64,000 nucleotides of DNA. Source: Dromiciops gliroides. Taxonomy: Eukaryota > Chordata > Mammalia > Microbiotheria > Microbiotheriidae. Position numbers and translations under genes: made by a program. The first letter of the stretch is position 1, and each line of letters opens with the position of its first letter. The DNA is taken from the NCBI RefSeq assembly GCF_019393635.1, contig NC_057861.1:62684532-62748531 (forward strand), written 5' to 3'. The notes under the pieces were generated by a model. The model was not told where the DNA came from, ran no database searches, and worked only from the letters and a program-made list of their open reading frames with translations. This document shows positions 23,662-35,653 of this stretch, one piece after another.

Positions 23662-23698
23662 CTGGGTAAACTGAGGCAATTTTGTCCCAAATAGATAC

Positions 23699-23992
23699 CA
23701 TCACTGATTCAGTTGCTCCCAAGGCCTACTGCTGGTTTGCTGGGGTGTGACCTGTGCTAGACTGAGTTCCACTCTGACAAAGGTGCAATAGACTTTTCTT
23801 GACAATTTTCTAAGTTGTCTTGGGCTAGAAAATTGTTTCATCACATCCTTTTGTGGGTTCTGTCACTCCAGAATTTGTTTTGAGGCATTATTTAAAGTTC
23901 TTTGGAAGGGGGTTAGGGACAGCTCAGAAGAGTCCCTGCCTTTTCTCCCCCATCGTGGGCTGCCCTAACAACACATAAAAGAAATAAAAATT
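23699..23992 (-). repeat. L1 5'-region-like fragment (tentative)
   Basis: The sequence continues the right arm of the 20.1-20.7-kb inverted pair after the E-type LTR is removed. Read on the minus strand it starts near an AAGATGG-like GATGGGGGAGAAAAGG, as many L1 5' ends do. The family assignment is by recollection only. Confidence 0.35.
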
Positions 23993-24172
23993 TTGGGCAG
24001 TTAGGAGGCTAAGCAGATAGAGCTAGATGGGTCTAAAGTTAGGAAGACCTGAGTTCAAATCCTTCTTTAGACACTTACTACCTGTGTGATGCTGGGTAAG
24101 TCACTTAACCCCATTTGTCTCAGTTCCCTCATCAATAAAATGAGCTGGAAAAAGAAATGGCAAACTAAAAGG
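23993..24172 (+). repeat. Older CORE-SINE with RTE-type tail (MAR1-like)
   Basis: A diverged head and CORE are followed by TCCCTCATCAATAAAATGAG and GAAATGGCAAAC, the start of the tail seen in full elsewhere (reverse at about 58545-58735). Confidence 0.55.
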
Positions 24173-24431
24173 AAAACAACCCCTGCTCAATAATTCTCTG
24201 GAACACAGCGGCAATGTGTCAAAGGTTCATTTATGTTCATTTTTGAGAGAATGGGCATTTGAAAATAAGTGCTACAGCCAGCAAGTACAGAGAATGAAGG
24301 CTTTCAGGCCCTGTTTTAATTCCTAGTCCCTAATGCGAAATGGACCCTCCCCTTGTTCATCACTGGTTGATTACTTAAGGGTTATAATCTACCTAAACTA
24401 GCATAAGCTAGCTAACCAGAACACAGTATTC
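24172..24431 (-). mobile_element. Diverged LTR, family A-related, cut by L1
   Basis: It is collinear with the A LTR from CTCAATAATTCTC through CCTAGTCCCTAATG to AACACAGTATTC, but much more diverged. It ends where the L1 poly-T tail begins. Confidence 0.6.
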
Positions 24432-24647
24432 TTTTTTTTATCATAAAAGTATTTTATTATTTTCCAGTTACATGTAAAGATAATTTACAACATTTGTTTT
24501 CATTGGACTTTTAGTTCCAAATTTTTCTCCCATCCTCCCTTCCCTCCCCTCCTCCCCAAGACAGAAAGCAATCTGATATAGGTTATATATGTACAATCAC
24601 ATTAAACATATTTCTGCATTAGTCATCTTGTGAAAGAAGAATCAAAA

Positions 24648-25403
24648 TGTTGTGGGATGGATTTAGGGTCAAACTGATCGTGAGTTGTCCCAAAAGAATT
24701 ACAAGACTCAGTGACTCAGTTTACCAAGTTTTACTGCAATACTGTGAGTGACCACAGGGAGAGAACCAGAAAAGTGGAAAGGTATCTCTTGAATAAGGAA
24801 AGAAAGATGGTTATATTTATAGTATGGATAAATTGATTATCAGTCTCATTATAATAATCTCCACCTTAGGGAGGTACAGGGGAGGACTTATTTTAATTTG
24901 GAGTTCCTGGGGACTTAAACCAACCCCTGAGGTGGGTACCTTTTTCTTTTTCTTTCTTTTTTCTTTTTTTTGGTGAGGCAATAGGGGTCAAGTGTGGGTA
25001 CCGTTTTCCATGGAGATGTGTTTTTAGGGTTTACATGTCATAAGGTGAATCTGGGGACAAATTTGGCCTTTTCTGCTCATGTCACCTTTTGATTTCCATG
25101 CTTAGTTTCAAAATATTTTCATTTATCAGTAGAATTTTTATGCCCCGTCTGTGTATCATTGTTATAAAGTTTCTATGACCTGCCTCTTTATATTCTTGTT
25201 ATGAGTGGTGATTAATATGGGTAACAAGAACCTAAGCCCTGACTTGTATTAATGAAGACTCAAGTCTTAAGTTATGCATTAACTTGGGTCTGAATCCCTT
25301 TCAGAACTGGGCCTGTAAGTTATAGCCCCTCTTGGAGTTCAGATTTAAATTAGAGCTTGGGTCTTAGGTTTTTCTGTTAACCCCTTTTTTGCCTCTTGCA
25401 TCA
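24648..25403 (-). repeat. Left LTR of the B provirus
   Basis: This 756-bp LTR carries a small foreign T-rich/GGTGAGGCAAT fragment near 24945-24995, resembling a SINE tail. Confidence 0.8.
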
Positions 25404-25814
25404 TTCTTCCCTTTTCACATACCCTGAGAAAAAGAACGAAGATCATCTCTTCTGTTACTGCTCCCTGCTGAGTAGGGGGGAAGTAGTGGTCCATGGGGGC
25501 TATGAATTGAGGAAGTTCCAGGAGCTAGAGTTACAAATGCAAGGACCACAACACAAAACACAAATAATTAATGGACCAAGGGGCAACAGGGACCCCAATA
25601 CAGAATAAATACAAGAGATCCATGAAAAACTGGATGAAGCAAACAGTTGTGAACAGTTTCAGCCATCCAGGTAACCTCTGTACTGGAGTTCAACCTTCAG
25701 GAGGTATTCTGAACCATATAGACTCCGCCTCAGTCCAGGACCACATTCGCCAGAGAATTTGAGCACTGTCCAATTCTTGTAACCCTAATGCAGTGGAATT
25801 AGAAATTTATTCTA

Positions 25815-25963
25815 GGGGCAGCTAGGTGGTGCAGTGGATAGAGCACTGGCCCTGGAGTCAGGAGTACCTGAGTTCAAATCCGGCCTCAGACACTTAACAC
25901 TTACTAGCTGTGTGACCCTGGGCAAGTCACTTAACTCCAATTGCCTCACTAAAAAAAAAAAAA
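25815..25963 (+). repeat. CORE-SINE, tail type AATTGCCTCAC
   Basis: The AAATTTATTCTA duplication lies on both sides (25803-25814 and about 25965-25976). It sits in the interior of the B provirus. Confidence 0.88.
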
Positions 25964-26574
25964 TAAATTTATTCTATTACCAATGTTAAATTTGTAAGCA
26001 TAGCTTCATGTTCAAGTTACCCAACAAAAGGAATAGTGAAGGCAGCAGTTTTCCAGATCCACCAGAAAAAATTATCCCAGGTTCCTCTTCTAACTCTAAA
26101 ATGAGAAGAGGCAGTAGGATTCTTACTAATCTCCTCCTCAGTAAAGGAAGGGGAAATACCTTGGGGCACAGTAGGATGCAAGGGGACCAGAGCTGTTTGA
26201 CCGATGAATTGATTTAGCAACTAATCTAGCAGCAAGGTCTACCCCATGATTCTCTTGTACTATGGAGTTGATAGCTTGGTGCCCTTGGGCAGATTTATGA
26301 TAAAACCTGAAATGTATAACTATGTTTCCTAGTTACCATCCTCCCTCTTATCGGTAATGGGAAGGAATTTCACTTTCTTCTAAACCAGAAAAATACCCAG
26401 TTAATTTAACCTTATCATAATACCATATAAACATTAGCAGGCAGATGGCAAACCTGAATATCACTATACCTTGTTGTTTGGCATATCAAGTGACCACACA
26501 TTTAAAACGAAAACAATAAAATAAAATCTTACATACTTGCATTGTGCTCATTTCTTCTACTGACTGCTTGTTCT

Positions 26575-27504
26575 TGTATGGAGCAAACTGCCTCAGTTTA
26601 CCCAAATAACTCGAGGAGACCACCAAGTCAAGCAGAGACAGATTTATTACATCCTCATGAGGACGGGCAAAACTCAATTACACATTGAAGTCTTGCAAAG
26701 ATATGCCCAATCCTCTAGGTTTTTATAGTAATCTTGAAAAGGACTGTCCCCACGTACACCTAGGGTGGATGAGCTCACAATCTAACATCCAATCCTGTCT
26801 CACCCAGGGTGCGTGTTCAGCTCGTGATCAATGTATAGAGACATGCATACGTGTTCCAGGAACAAGGGGAAAAGGGGAGGGGGAACAAGGTCAAACCAAA
26901 GGAAGAGGAAACAGGGGAGTGACAGTCAGATGTTTCAGATCTCACAGTTCCCACTGACTCCCCTCTCCAGGCCCCTGTCTCTAAAGATATTCAACCTGAA
27001 TAACAGGAAGAGTCACTCAGGTGCTTCAGCATTGTTAAGGATGACAGGGTTAAAATTTATCTTCGGTTATGTTGGGAAGTCAAAGAAATAGAATAAAGAA
27101 TAAAAGAATAACACATTGTTGGGACCCTAGGGTCAAGGGGATTCTGCTCTGAGAAAAAGAGACAATGTCACTTAACATCTGGTCTCAACTCAACTGCTGC
27201 ATCCTGTGCCGAGCCCTGTCCTTTCTTCTTGAGTCCCAAGTATTGAATTGGTGGGCTAACTCCCTGACCCACTGACTGGGGTTCTGACACATGATGGATT
27301 GCAGACAAAACTAATATGTAACTGACAAGTGGGGAGACTGAACAGAAGTAAAAATACTGTTAATTGGCAATAAAATTTAAAGGAGACAGTGAGAATTTGA
27401 CAAGCAATAAACTTCTAAACAAACTATACTGGGGCAGGGCTGGGTACCTTCCAGACCCCATCCTCAGAGTTTAATCTGACTCAAATCCATAATCATATCA
27501 TACA
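26575..27504 (-). mobile_element. Solo LTR, ERV family E, inside B provirus
   Basis: This 930-bp long-form LTR runs TGTATGGAGC...ATCATACA on the plus strand with TTCT on both sides (26571-26574 and 27505-27508). Confidence 0.9.
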
Positions 27505-28005
27505 TTCTGATCATACAAATCTGCTATAAAAGAAAAAGCAGGGACATGATTATAATGGCCAGGATAAAACATCCTTCGCTCTGTTTGATTTCAGGTAAAA
27601 GTTACAAGTGAGCAGTACTAACCAGATTCAGGGATAGCCAGGTGGGAAAACATTTCCTGTTCAGCAGGAACACCATGAGCCAGAAGGAGCCTACCTTGGA
27701 TAAGACCCAGATCATTCTTTTGGCTTTTTCCTAGATACCTCCACCTGTAAGCAGCACATTCCCCTTTTGAGGCATTCTCTCCAGTACTTGATTATTGGCT
27801 TAACCATCCAAACAATTATACCTGAATTCAAAACTCAAAACAATATTACAAATTACTGTCCCCAAATATTTTATCTTAAATAACAAACCTCTATTTTCAT
27901 GAAGTTACAATGACCAAAAAATTTACCAGGACACACGCGTGTTGCTTGGTTTTTCTTTCCTTCTTCTCAAGTTTAAACTTTTCCTGGTGTAAAGATCAAT
28001 CATTA

Positions 28006-28628
28006 TGATATGGGGGGAAGTGGGGTACGGGTTGGTGGGAGTTGGGGTTCTTGGGAATTCCTCTTTAAAGAATTACACCCTCTTGTATACAAAAGTAGTT
28101 AGAATAAGGTGATAGTTTATTTAGGAGCAAGGGAAGGGAAGGGTGGGGGGAGGGAAACCATGAAAGAAATCCTTGGACTTTTCATGGGGAGACAGGCACA
28201 AAGCACATGGCTCCGAGGTACCAAATCTCCTCCAACAGGAGACTGGAAGGTACTTTTATAGAGGACTGATGGGGGTGGACCATCTGCCTGTGGAAAGTTC
28301 CTTTAGTGAGGGTGGACCATCCCCCACTGGTGGTAGCTGGGGGAATTGGGTGAGGAGTAGAGGACCATCCCCCACTGGTAGTGACTAGAGGAATTGGGTG
28401 AGGGGTGGCTACGGATCCCTCTTCAGAACACAAAGGCAGCAGCCACACCCAAATTTATCTCCCCAGGGTAAGGGAGACCAGAATGAAGGGTAGGAATCTG
28501 AAGCTAGCTCAGTCCGATTTGGTTCAGCTTATCTCTCTAGGCGTATCTGTCCTCTGGTTTAGTTTCTCAAGGAGAAGATTCCTTGATGTGCCCCAGAGAA
28601 CTTCTGGGGTGCTCTGCACCCCATGACA
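28006..28628 (-). mobile_element. Solo LTR, ERV family C, copy 3, inside B provirus
   Basis: This 623-bp LTR is flanked by ATTA (28002-28005 and 28629-28632). It is closely similar to the copy at 20792-21401. Confidence 0.9.
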
Positions 28629-30338
28629 ATTAGAAATTACTTCTATATAATAAGCAGTCTTATAAATCCTCAGTAAAACCATTCCTTGCAACAGGATCTT
28701 TTCTGGCAAGTTTACAAATTAAAAGAAATCTAATACCAGTGCTTTCCTCTGTGTCTTAGAGGAAACAACAACTGTACCTGTTTTTGTTAAAACCATCAAT
28801 TGCTTTTTTCCCTGCAATTTTAACACACATACACCAATTTAAAAGTAACTTTAAAACTTTAACAGTATTTTTCACAGACCTTGAAATTGCAGGTGAGCAC
28901 TTAAAGTGGCAGTGCACCTTAAATATACTCCCCTTTTTCCCCCCTCAAGATTCCACATTCTTTGCACTGTCAGTATAAAACGGAATGGCTTTCTTTCTAT
29001 TTGCTTATACTGATTATTTAAAATTCTCTGGACACCTTTTAAAAATTTTCTAAACATCTCTTTCCACTCACTGCTTCTGTGCTGCGCAGCCAGCCAGCCA
29101 GCACCTGAGAGGGAGAGAGGGAGAGAAAGAGAACAGTGATGCAGCCACAAGTCATGGTTCACTAGAGTTCATTTTTCTTTGAAACTTTTACACATTACAA
29201 ATAGTTCCTGATTTTTAAACCATTCTGCTACAAAATATTTCAAAGTAGCAGCATTTTCAAACCAGCTTTTACAATGTTCATCTAAGACTATGAATGCCTA
29301 GCAGAGAATGAACATTTCAACTTAAGTAGACACACACCTGTAAAGATATCCAGAAGTCAGAGGTTTCCCTTCCCCCACCTTCAGCCTGGCCACCACTCTG
29401 AAAGGCTTTGGGGGTACAACCAAAAATTCCCCACAGATTGTACAACACAATTACAACATTTGACAGACATAAATGCAGGAGACAACAAGCAACTGTGTAC
29501 AAGAAGCAAACAAACAGCCATAAGATATTACTTCTTCCTGACCAGCCCACTCTAAGGTATGGTAAGGGCTAATCAGGATGTCTGTTTCCTTAATTCTCCT
29601 TTCTCTTGCAAATATGTAATTTGTTTCTTTTTGGCTACATCCAATTTTTTTTCCTTTTCCAAATTTGTAAGGACACACCTGAGGGGTCATGCAGAATGCT
29701 TTCTCTCATTATCCCTTTAAGGTGGGTTGGGCTAAGACTGAACAGAGAAAAATCCTACCTCAGACCAGATTGAGGTTTCTGAGGCAACAGAGGAGAAAAA
29801 CACAATGCATACTCCATTCCGGGGAACCCAAGAGCCAAATGAGGGGGTTACTGTGGCCAGACAGTATTTCAACAAAACACCAAAAGCTTCTTTTTAAAAA
29901 TCAAACTTATCCCAATTTCACAAGATATACCCCAATGAAAATATTTTGCAACTAAGCATGGGAATCAAAAGGTGACATGAGCAGAAAAGGCCAAATTTGT
30001 CCCCAGATTCACCTTATGACATGGAACACACCTCCATGGAAAAAGGTATCCACCTCAGGGGTTGATTTAAGCCCCCAGGAACTCCAAATTAGGATAAGTC
30101 TTCCCCCTACCTCCCTAAGGTGGAGATTATTATAATGAGACTAATAATCAATTTATCTATATTATAAATATAACTGTTTTTCATTCCTTATTCAAGAGAT
30201 ACTTTTCCACTTTTCTGGTTCTCTCCCTGTGTTCATTCACAGTATTGCAGTAAAACTTGGTAAACTGAGTCACTGAGTCTTATAATTCTTTTGAGATGAC
30301 TCACAATCAATTTGACCCTAAATCCATCCCACATAATT

Positions 30339-30356
30339 TGGTGCCCAACGTGGCTT
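30339..30356 (+). promoter_or_regulatory. Retroviral primer-binding site, Lys-like
   Basis: TGGTGCCCAACGTGGCTT follows the B LTR end. The core resembles the Lys-1,2 site TGGCGCCCAACGTGGGGC (from memory) with four differences. A GTAAGT donor-like site follows about 65 bases on. Confidence 0.5.
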
Positions 30357-31701
30357 AATGTCCCAGACTCAAACTCTTTTTTCCTTTTTTTATGGAAACA
30401 GAGGGGTAAAATCTTGCTAAGGTAAGTTTGGGATTTCATTTTAACTCCTGCACTTGGGTTTTGCTCCTTTGGGAAGCTAGCTTGCCAAACAGAGCGGGGT
30501 ATTTCTCTTTCATCTGGGATCAAGTGATTTACTCTGAGTGATTTCACCTTTTTTCTGAAAAGGGAAAAGGGAATTTCCCTGTTGGCAAGACCCAGCAGTC
30601 TGAGGAATGACCCTGGATTGGGTTCTTTGCTGTTTGTTGACACGCACATCAGTAGAATTTCTATGCCCTGTCTCTGTATCATTGTTATAGTTAAGGTCTC
30701 CATAACCTGCCTCTTTATGTTCTTGTTATGAGTGGTGATTAACGTGGGTAACAAGAACCTAGACCCTAACTTGTATTAATGAAGACTCAAATCTTAAGTT
30801 ATCCACTAACTTGGATCTGAATCCCTTTCAGAACTGGGACCTGTAAGTTATAGCTCCTCTTGGAGCTCTGATCTAAATTAGAGCTTGAGTCTTAGGTTTT
30901 TCTGTTAACCCCTTTTTTGCCTCCTGCATCAAAAACATGAGGGAAAAACCTCAAAAAAGAAAAAAAAAATCCAAAAAGTAGAAATAGTATGGTTCAATCT
31001 GCATTCAGAATCCACAGCTCTTTTTTCTGGATGTGGAGAACATGTTCTATCATGAGTTCTTTGAAATTGTTTTGGATCATAGCACTGCTGAGAAGAGCCA
31101 AATCTACCACAGTTGATCATCACACAGTGTTGCTGTTACTATGTACAATGTTCTCCTGGTTCTGCTCATCTCACTCAGCATCAATTGTAAGTCCTTCCAG
31201 GTTTCTCTGAAATCCTCCTGCTCTTTGTTTCTTACAGCACAATAGTATTGCATTATGTTCATATACCACAACTTGTTTAGCTATTCCTCAATTGATGGGC
31301 ATTCCCTCGATTTCCAAATCTTTGCCACCACAAAGAGAGCTGCTATAAATATTTTTGTACATGTGGGTTCTCTTCTATGTTCTCTTTGGGATACAGACCT
31401 AGTAGTGGCATTACTGGGTCAAAGGGTATGAACAGTCCCATAGCCCTTTGGGCATAGTTCTAAATTGCTCTCCAGAATGTTGGATCTGTTCACAGCTTCA
31501 CCAACAATGCATTCGAGTTCCAATTTTTCCACAGCTTCTCTAACATTTATTGTCATATTAGCCAATCAGATAGGGGTGAGGTGGTACTTCAGAGTTGTTT
31601 TAATTTGCATTTCTCTAATCAATAGTGATTTTGACCATTTTTTCATATGGCAATAGATAGCTTTGATTTCTTCATCTTAAAACTGCCTGCAATGCAGTAT
31701 T

Positions 31702-31854
31702 CTTTTTTTTTTTTTTTGGTGAGGCAATTGGGGTTAAGTGACTTGCCCAGGGTCACACAGCTAGTAAGTGTTAAGTGTCTGAGGCCTGATTTGAACTCAG
31801 GTCCTCCTGAATCCAGGGCCGGTGCTTTATCCACTGTGCCACCTAGCTGCCCCC
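31702..31854 (-). repeat. CORE-SINE at the truncated L1 end
   Basis: The full element is present. CAGTATTC just left of it also ends the sequence left of the L1 tail at 24431, so it probably marks the L1 target duplication. Confidence 0.85.
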
Positions 31855-32260
31855 ATTTACCATCATTCTTGACTAGAACTTGTAGCAAAATAGATGAGTA
31901 TTAATATTGATACTGAACACCTCATCATTTTGTGTGGGACAATTATGGATTTGAGTCAGATTAAACTCTGAGGATGGAGTATGAAAGATACCTAGGCCCC
32001 CCCCCCCCCACCCCGCCCCAGAATAGCTAGCCTCTTGCTTTGCCTAAAAGTTAATTGCTTATCAAATTCTCACTGTCTCCTTTAAGTTTTATTGTTGAGA
32101 TAATGGACTTGGGACAGTTCTGTAAACTTTGGGGATGGGGTCTGGGAGATATCCAGTCCCCCAGTAAGTTTTATTACTTGTCACAGTTCTACCAATTAGC
32201 ACTATTTACTTTACTTCTGCTTAGTTCCCACATGCCAGCTACACCTTAGTTTTATGGCCT

Positions 32261-33573
32261 TGTATGATATGATTATGGATTTGAGTCAGATTAAACTCTG
32301 AGGATGGGGTCTGGAAGGTACCCAGCCCTGCCCCAGTATTGTTAAGGGCTAAAATTCTAGCTAAACTGTCTAAAATATTTAATGAGTGGTCGCCAACAAA
32401 ATTATAAGCTTTAGCAAGAGTTAGACTTTTAAGCGTTTATTAAGGAGAATAAGAATTTAAGGAGAATAAGAATTTGGTAAAGAGAGAGAGAAAGGCCTAG
32501 ATTCCTATCTATTAAAGGGAGAGCACATTTCTAGCTCCGCTCTCCACCAGAGTCCAGAGGAAAGAGCGCGAGAGTGAGCGCCAGTCTCTTCCTTCCTCCT
32601 CCCACTAGCCTGCGTCACTTCCTGTCGCCAAAGAAAAGACTCCTGGTCTTGCCCTCAAAGACCTTCGCTTCATGGGCAGAACTCTTCTACAGTAAGTCTC
32701 CAGCAGGTGGCGTCATTCCAATCGTTACAGTATAGTTCGTTTAGAAGTTTATTGCTTGTCAAATTCTCACTGTCTCCTTTAAGTTTTATTGCCAATTAAC
32801 AGTATTTTTACTTCTGCTCAGTCTCCCCACTTGTCAGCTACATATTAGTTTTGTCTGCAATCCATCATGTGTCAGAACCCCAGTCAGTGGGTCAGGGAGT
32901 TTGCCCACCAATTCAATACTTGGGACTCAAGAAGAAAGGACCGGGCTTGGCACAGGATGCAGCAATTAAGTTGAGACCAGATGTTAAGTGACATTGTCTC
33001 TTTTTCTCAGAGCAGAATCCCCTTGGCCCTGGGGTCCCAACAATGGATTATTCTTTTCTTCCCAACATAGCTGAAGATAAATTTTAACCCTGTCATCCTT
33101 CTAGAATTAACACAACTACAAAACAATACTAAAGCACCTGAGTGACTCTTCCTGTTATTCAGGTTGAATATCTTTAGAGACAGGGGCCTGGAGAGGGGAG
33201 TCAGTGGGAACTGTGAGATCTGAAACATCTGACTGTTTCTCCCCTGTTTCCTCTTCCTTTGATTTGACCTTGTTCCCCCTCCCCTTTTCCCCCTTGTTCC
33301 TGGAACACGTATGCATGTCTCCATACATTGATCACGAGCTGAACACGCACCCTGGGTGAGACAGGATTGGATGTTAGATTGTGAGCTTGACCTAGTGTGC
33401 GTGGGGACTTCCCCTCTGACCAACATTCCTATAAAAGGTCAAGGCATGTATTAGCTGGCGCGGTTCAGGTATTGAGCTTGCCCATTCCTATGGGAATGTA
33501 ATAAATCTGTCTCTGCTTGACTTGGTGGTCTTCTCGAGTTATTTGGGTAAACTGAGGCAGTTTGCTCCATACA
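32261..33573 (+). mobile_element. Solo LTR, ERV family E, middle of a triple nest
   Basis: GCCT lies on both sides (32257-32260 and 33574-33577). It is split by an F LTR. Without the F LTR and one copy of its duplication it is about 920 bp, like the long form at 26575. Confidence 0.9.
32340..32729 (-). mobile_element. Solo LTR, ERV family F, innermost of a triple nest
   Basis: This 390-bp LTR begins TGTTAAGGGC and ends CGTTACA, with GTAT on both sides (32336-32339 and 32730-32733). It has a short internal duplication of GGAGAATAAGAATTT near 32440-32475. Confidence 0.9.
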
Positions 33574-33995
33574 GCCTATAATAAAAAAACTCCCCTCTCA
33601 CATGTCAGAATCCCAGTCCCTGTCATGATAAATTGTAGTCAGATAAGGGAATGATTTCTGCCTCCCTCTTTCTTTGCCATTCCTCAGACTTGTACCCCTT
33701 CTCCTTCTCCCCTTTGTTCTTGGACATGTCTCCATACATGGATCATGAGCTGGGTACGCATCTTGGGTGAGACAGGATTGGATGTTAGATTGTGAGCTCA
33801 TCCACCCTAGGTGTACATGGGGACAGTCCTTTTCAAGATTACTATAAAAACCTAGGGGATTGGGCATATCTTTGCAAGACTTCAATGTGTAATTGGGTTT
33901 TGCCCGTCCTCATGAGGATGTAATAAATCTGTCTCTGCTTGACTTGGTGGTCTTCTCGAGTTATTTGGATAAACTGAGGCAGTTTGTCCCAAACA

Positions 33996-34336
33996 ATTTT
34001 CATCCTTTTTGGTATGTGAAGATGAACCAATTTTAAAAGTAACTCCTATATGTCTCTACTGCATAAGCCAAATGGTGTAAAAACAGATGTCTGTGATATG
34101 TATTAAATCAAACATCCAACAGACTAAAGTGCATCAAGTTGTAAGCTGTTCCAGGTTTCAGCAAAACTGTGCACATTGTTCCTAAGAACAACAGCCATTT
34201 TCACCATAGTAAAAATTACAAACCTCCCAGTAAAAGAATAAAGCATGTGACAAGTGTATTGAAGTGTATTAAAGGATAGCAGACCAAAAGCTTCTTCACA
34301 TGGGTACAGATGCATCCAAATCTCTTATTGTTCTAT
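33996..34336. other. Unassigned spacer
   Basis: AT-rich sequence with no recognised repeat or coding frame. Confidence 0.3.
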
Positions 34337-34406
34337 TTTTTTTTTTTAGTGAGGCAATTGGGGTTAAATAACTTGCCCAGGGTCACACAGCTAGTAAGTG
34401 TTAAGT
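34337..34406 (-). repeat. Head-truncated CORE-SINE
   Basis: Only the tail and CORE are present. An exact duplication TCTTATTGTTCTAT lies on both sides (34323-34336 and 34407-34420), so it integrated already truncated. Confidence 0.85.
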
Positions 34407-34656
34407 TCTTATTGTTCTATATCTATCCAAACTCTGCCCTTGGAAATTTAGATGTGTTTATCTGACTAGATGAAAGAAACTGCCTAATAGGGCAATTAAG
34501 AAAAGCTGTAAGACATTGCTAAGTGAGGCAAAAGTTTCCCCAGGGCCTATTGAAGAAACCTCCAGTTTTCAGATTTTTTTCTGGAGATTCTCTTGCTATT
34601 TACACTGAGAGGCCGGGTGATTTGCTCAGGGTCACACAGTTATTATACTGAGGGAA

Positions 34657-34936
34657 GGGGTAACTAGGTGGCGCAGTGGATAGAGCACTGGCCCTGAAGT
34701 CAGGAGGACCTCAGGTCAAATCCAGCCTCAGATACTTGACACTTAGCTGTGTGACCCTGGGCAAGTCACTTGAGCCTGATTACCTCAAACATCCAGGGCC
34801 ACCTCCAGTTGTCCTGATGTTGGTGACCTTACATAGCCCTGTGAGTCATGACATCACCCTGATGTGTATTAAACACCAACCTTTGTCTGCAGATGTCATG
34901 GTCCTCTTCTAGAGCAAAGGAGGACAAACAACAACA
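34657..34936 (+). repeat. Long CORE-SINE whose tail matches the RTE-like LINE
   Basis: After the CORE a 3' extension of about 130 bp ends GTCATGGTCCTCTTCTAGAG and a GGACAAACAACAACA stretch. This resembles the 3' end of the LINE at 36.5-40.7 kb (GGTCTTCCTTGAGAATGAAG, then GACAACAAC). A diverged MIR/CORE scrap precedes it at about 34605-34650. Confidence 0.7.
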
Positions 34937-34972
34937 GCCAAGGTTGGTTTTCTTCAGAATGCCACTTTGATT

Positions 34973-35140
34973 TTTTGTTTGTTTGTGTTTTTTGTTTTGT
35001 TTTTGCTGGCAAGGAAAGTTAAGTGACTTGCCTGGGGTCACACAGCTAGCAACTGTCAAGTGTCTGAGGCTGGATTTGAACTCAGGTCCTCCTGAATCCA
35101 GGGCCAGTGCTTTATCCACTGTGCCACCTAGCTGCTCCCT
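34973..35140 (-). repeat. CORE-SINE
   Basis: The duplication GCCACTTTGATT lies at 34961-34972 and about 35141. The T-rich tail is interrupted by G (TTTGTTTGTTTG). Confidence 0.88.
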
Positions 35141-35197
35141 GCCACTTTGATTCTTCCTAGAAACTTAGTTTTTCTTGGACAAAGGCTTTAGCACTTC

Positions 35198-35369
35198 ATT
35201 ATTTATTTATTTATTCATTCATTCATTTATTTTTGCAGGGCAATGAGGGTTAAGTGACTTGCCCAGGGTCACACAGCTAGTAAGTGTCAAGTGTCTGAGG
35301 CCAGATTTGAACTCAGGTCCTTCTGAATCCAGGGCCAGTGCTTTATCCACTGTGCCACCTAGCTGCCCC
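35198..35369 (-). repeat. CORE-SINE with (ATTT/ATTC)n tail
   Basis: The duplication CTTTAG(C/T)ACTT flanks it. The tail has turned into an ATTT/ATTC microsatellite at about 35200-35232. Confidence 0.85.
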
Positions 35370-35511
35370 CTTTAGTACTTTAAATGATCATAGAGAAAAT
35401 AAGTAATTAACAAAGATTAAGTCAAGTATGACTGTGAACTACAGTTATCCCTTCCCACCAGGTTTCAATTTATTGATTTATTGTGGCTGGGCATAAGAAG
35501 TTAAATGGGAA

Positions 35512-35653
35512 TTTTTCTTTTGGTGAGGCAATTGGGGTTAAGTGACTTGCCCAGAGTCACACAGCTAGTAAGTGTTAAGTGTCTGAGGCCAGATTTCAAC
35601 TTAGGTCCTCCTGACTCCAGGTGCTTTATCCACTGTACCACCTAGCTGCCCCC
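35512..35653 (-). repeat. CORE-SINE, tail type AATTGCCTCAC
   Basis: It has a short tail and is slightly shortened in the head (GACTCCAGGTGC). Confidence 0.8.

Larger units (their letters stand above)
20699..23694 (+). mobile_element. Solo LTR, family E-related, hit by three later elements
   Basis: The ATAC duplication (20695-20698 and 23695-23698) marks one LTR. It now contains a C solo LTR (20792-21401), a SINE (about 21631-21784) and an F proviral remnant (about 22135-23661). The U5 block with AATAAATCTGCCTCTGC lies at about 22090 and the terminal AAACTGAGGCAATTTTG lies beyond the F insertion. Confidence 0.8.
24648..30931 (-). mobile_element. ERV family B provirus inside L1
   Basis: The AAAA duplication (24644-24647 and 30932-30935) bounds it, and uninterrupted L1 copies run through this site. 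The left LTR (24648-25403) is followed by a purine tract on the minus strand. The right end (about 29.9-30.9 kb) holds LTR sequence in both orientations plus the leader and a Lys-like primer site at 30339-30356, so the element is rearranged and broken. The interior was later hit by a SINE, an E solo LTR and a C solo LTR. No complete gene is readable. Confidence 0.75.
24432..31690 (-). mobile_element. L1 LINE 3' part, split by a B provirus
   Basis: The pieces 24432-24647 (poly-T tail and 3' UTR) and 30932-31690 (3' UTR and ORF2 end) are collinear with the L1 copies at 47.4 and 50.0 kb. Minus-strand text corresponds to the L1 ORF2 C-terminus. It is 5'-truncated. Confidence 0.75.
31931..33995 (+). 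mobile_element. Solo LTR, family E-related, outermost of a triple nest
   Basis: The ATTT duplication (31927-31930 and 33996-33999) bounds it. It runs TGTGTGGGAC...CCAAACA and is interrupted by a complete family E solo LTR at 32261-33573. A C-rich run lies at about 31998-32018. Confidence 0.88.
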
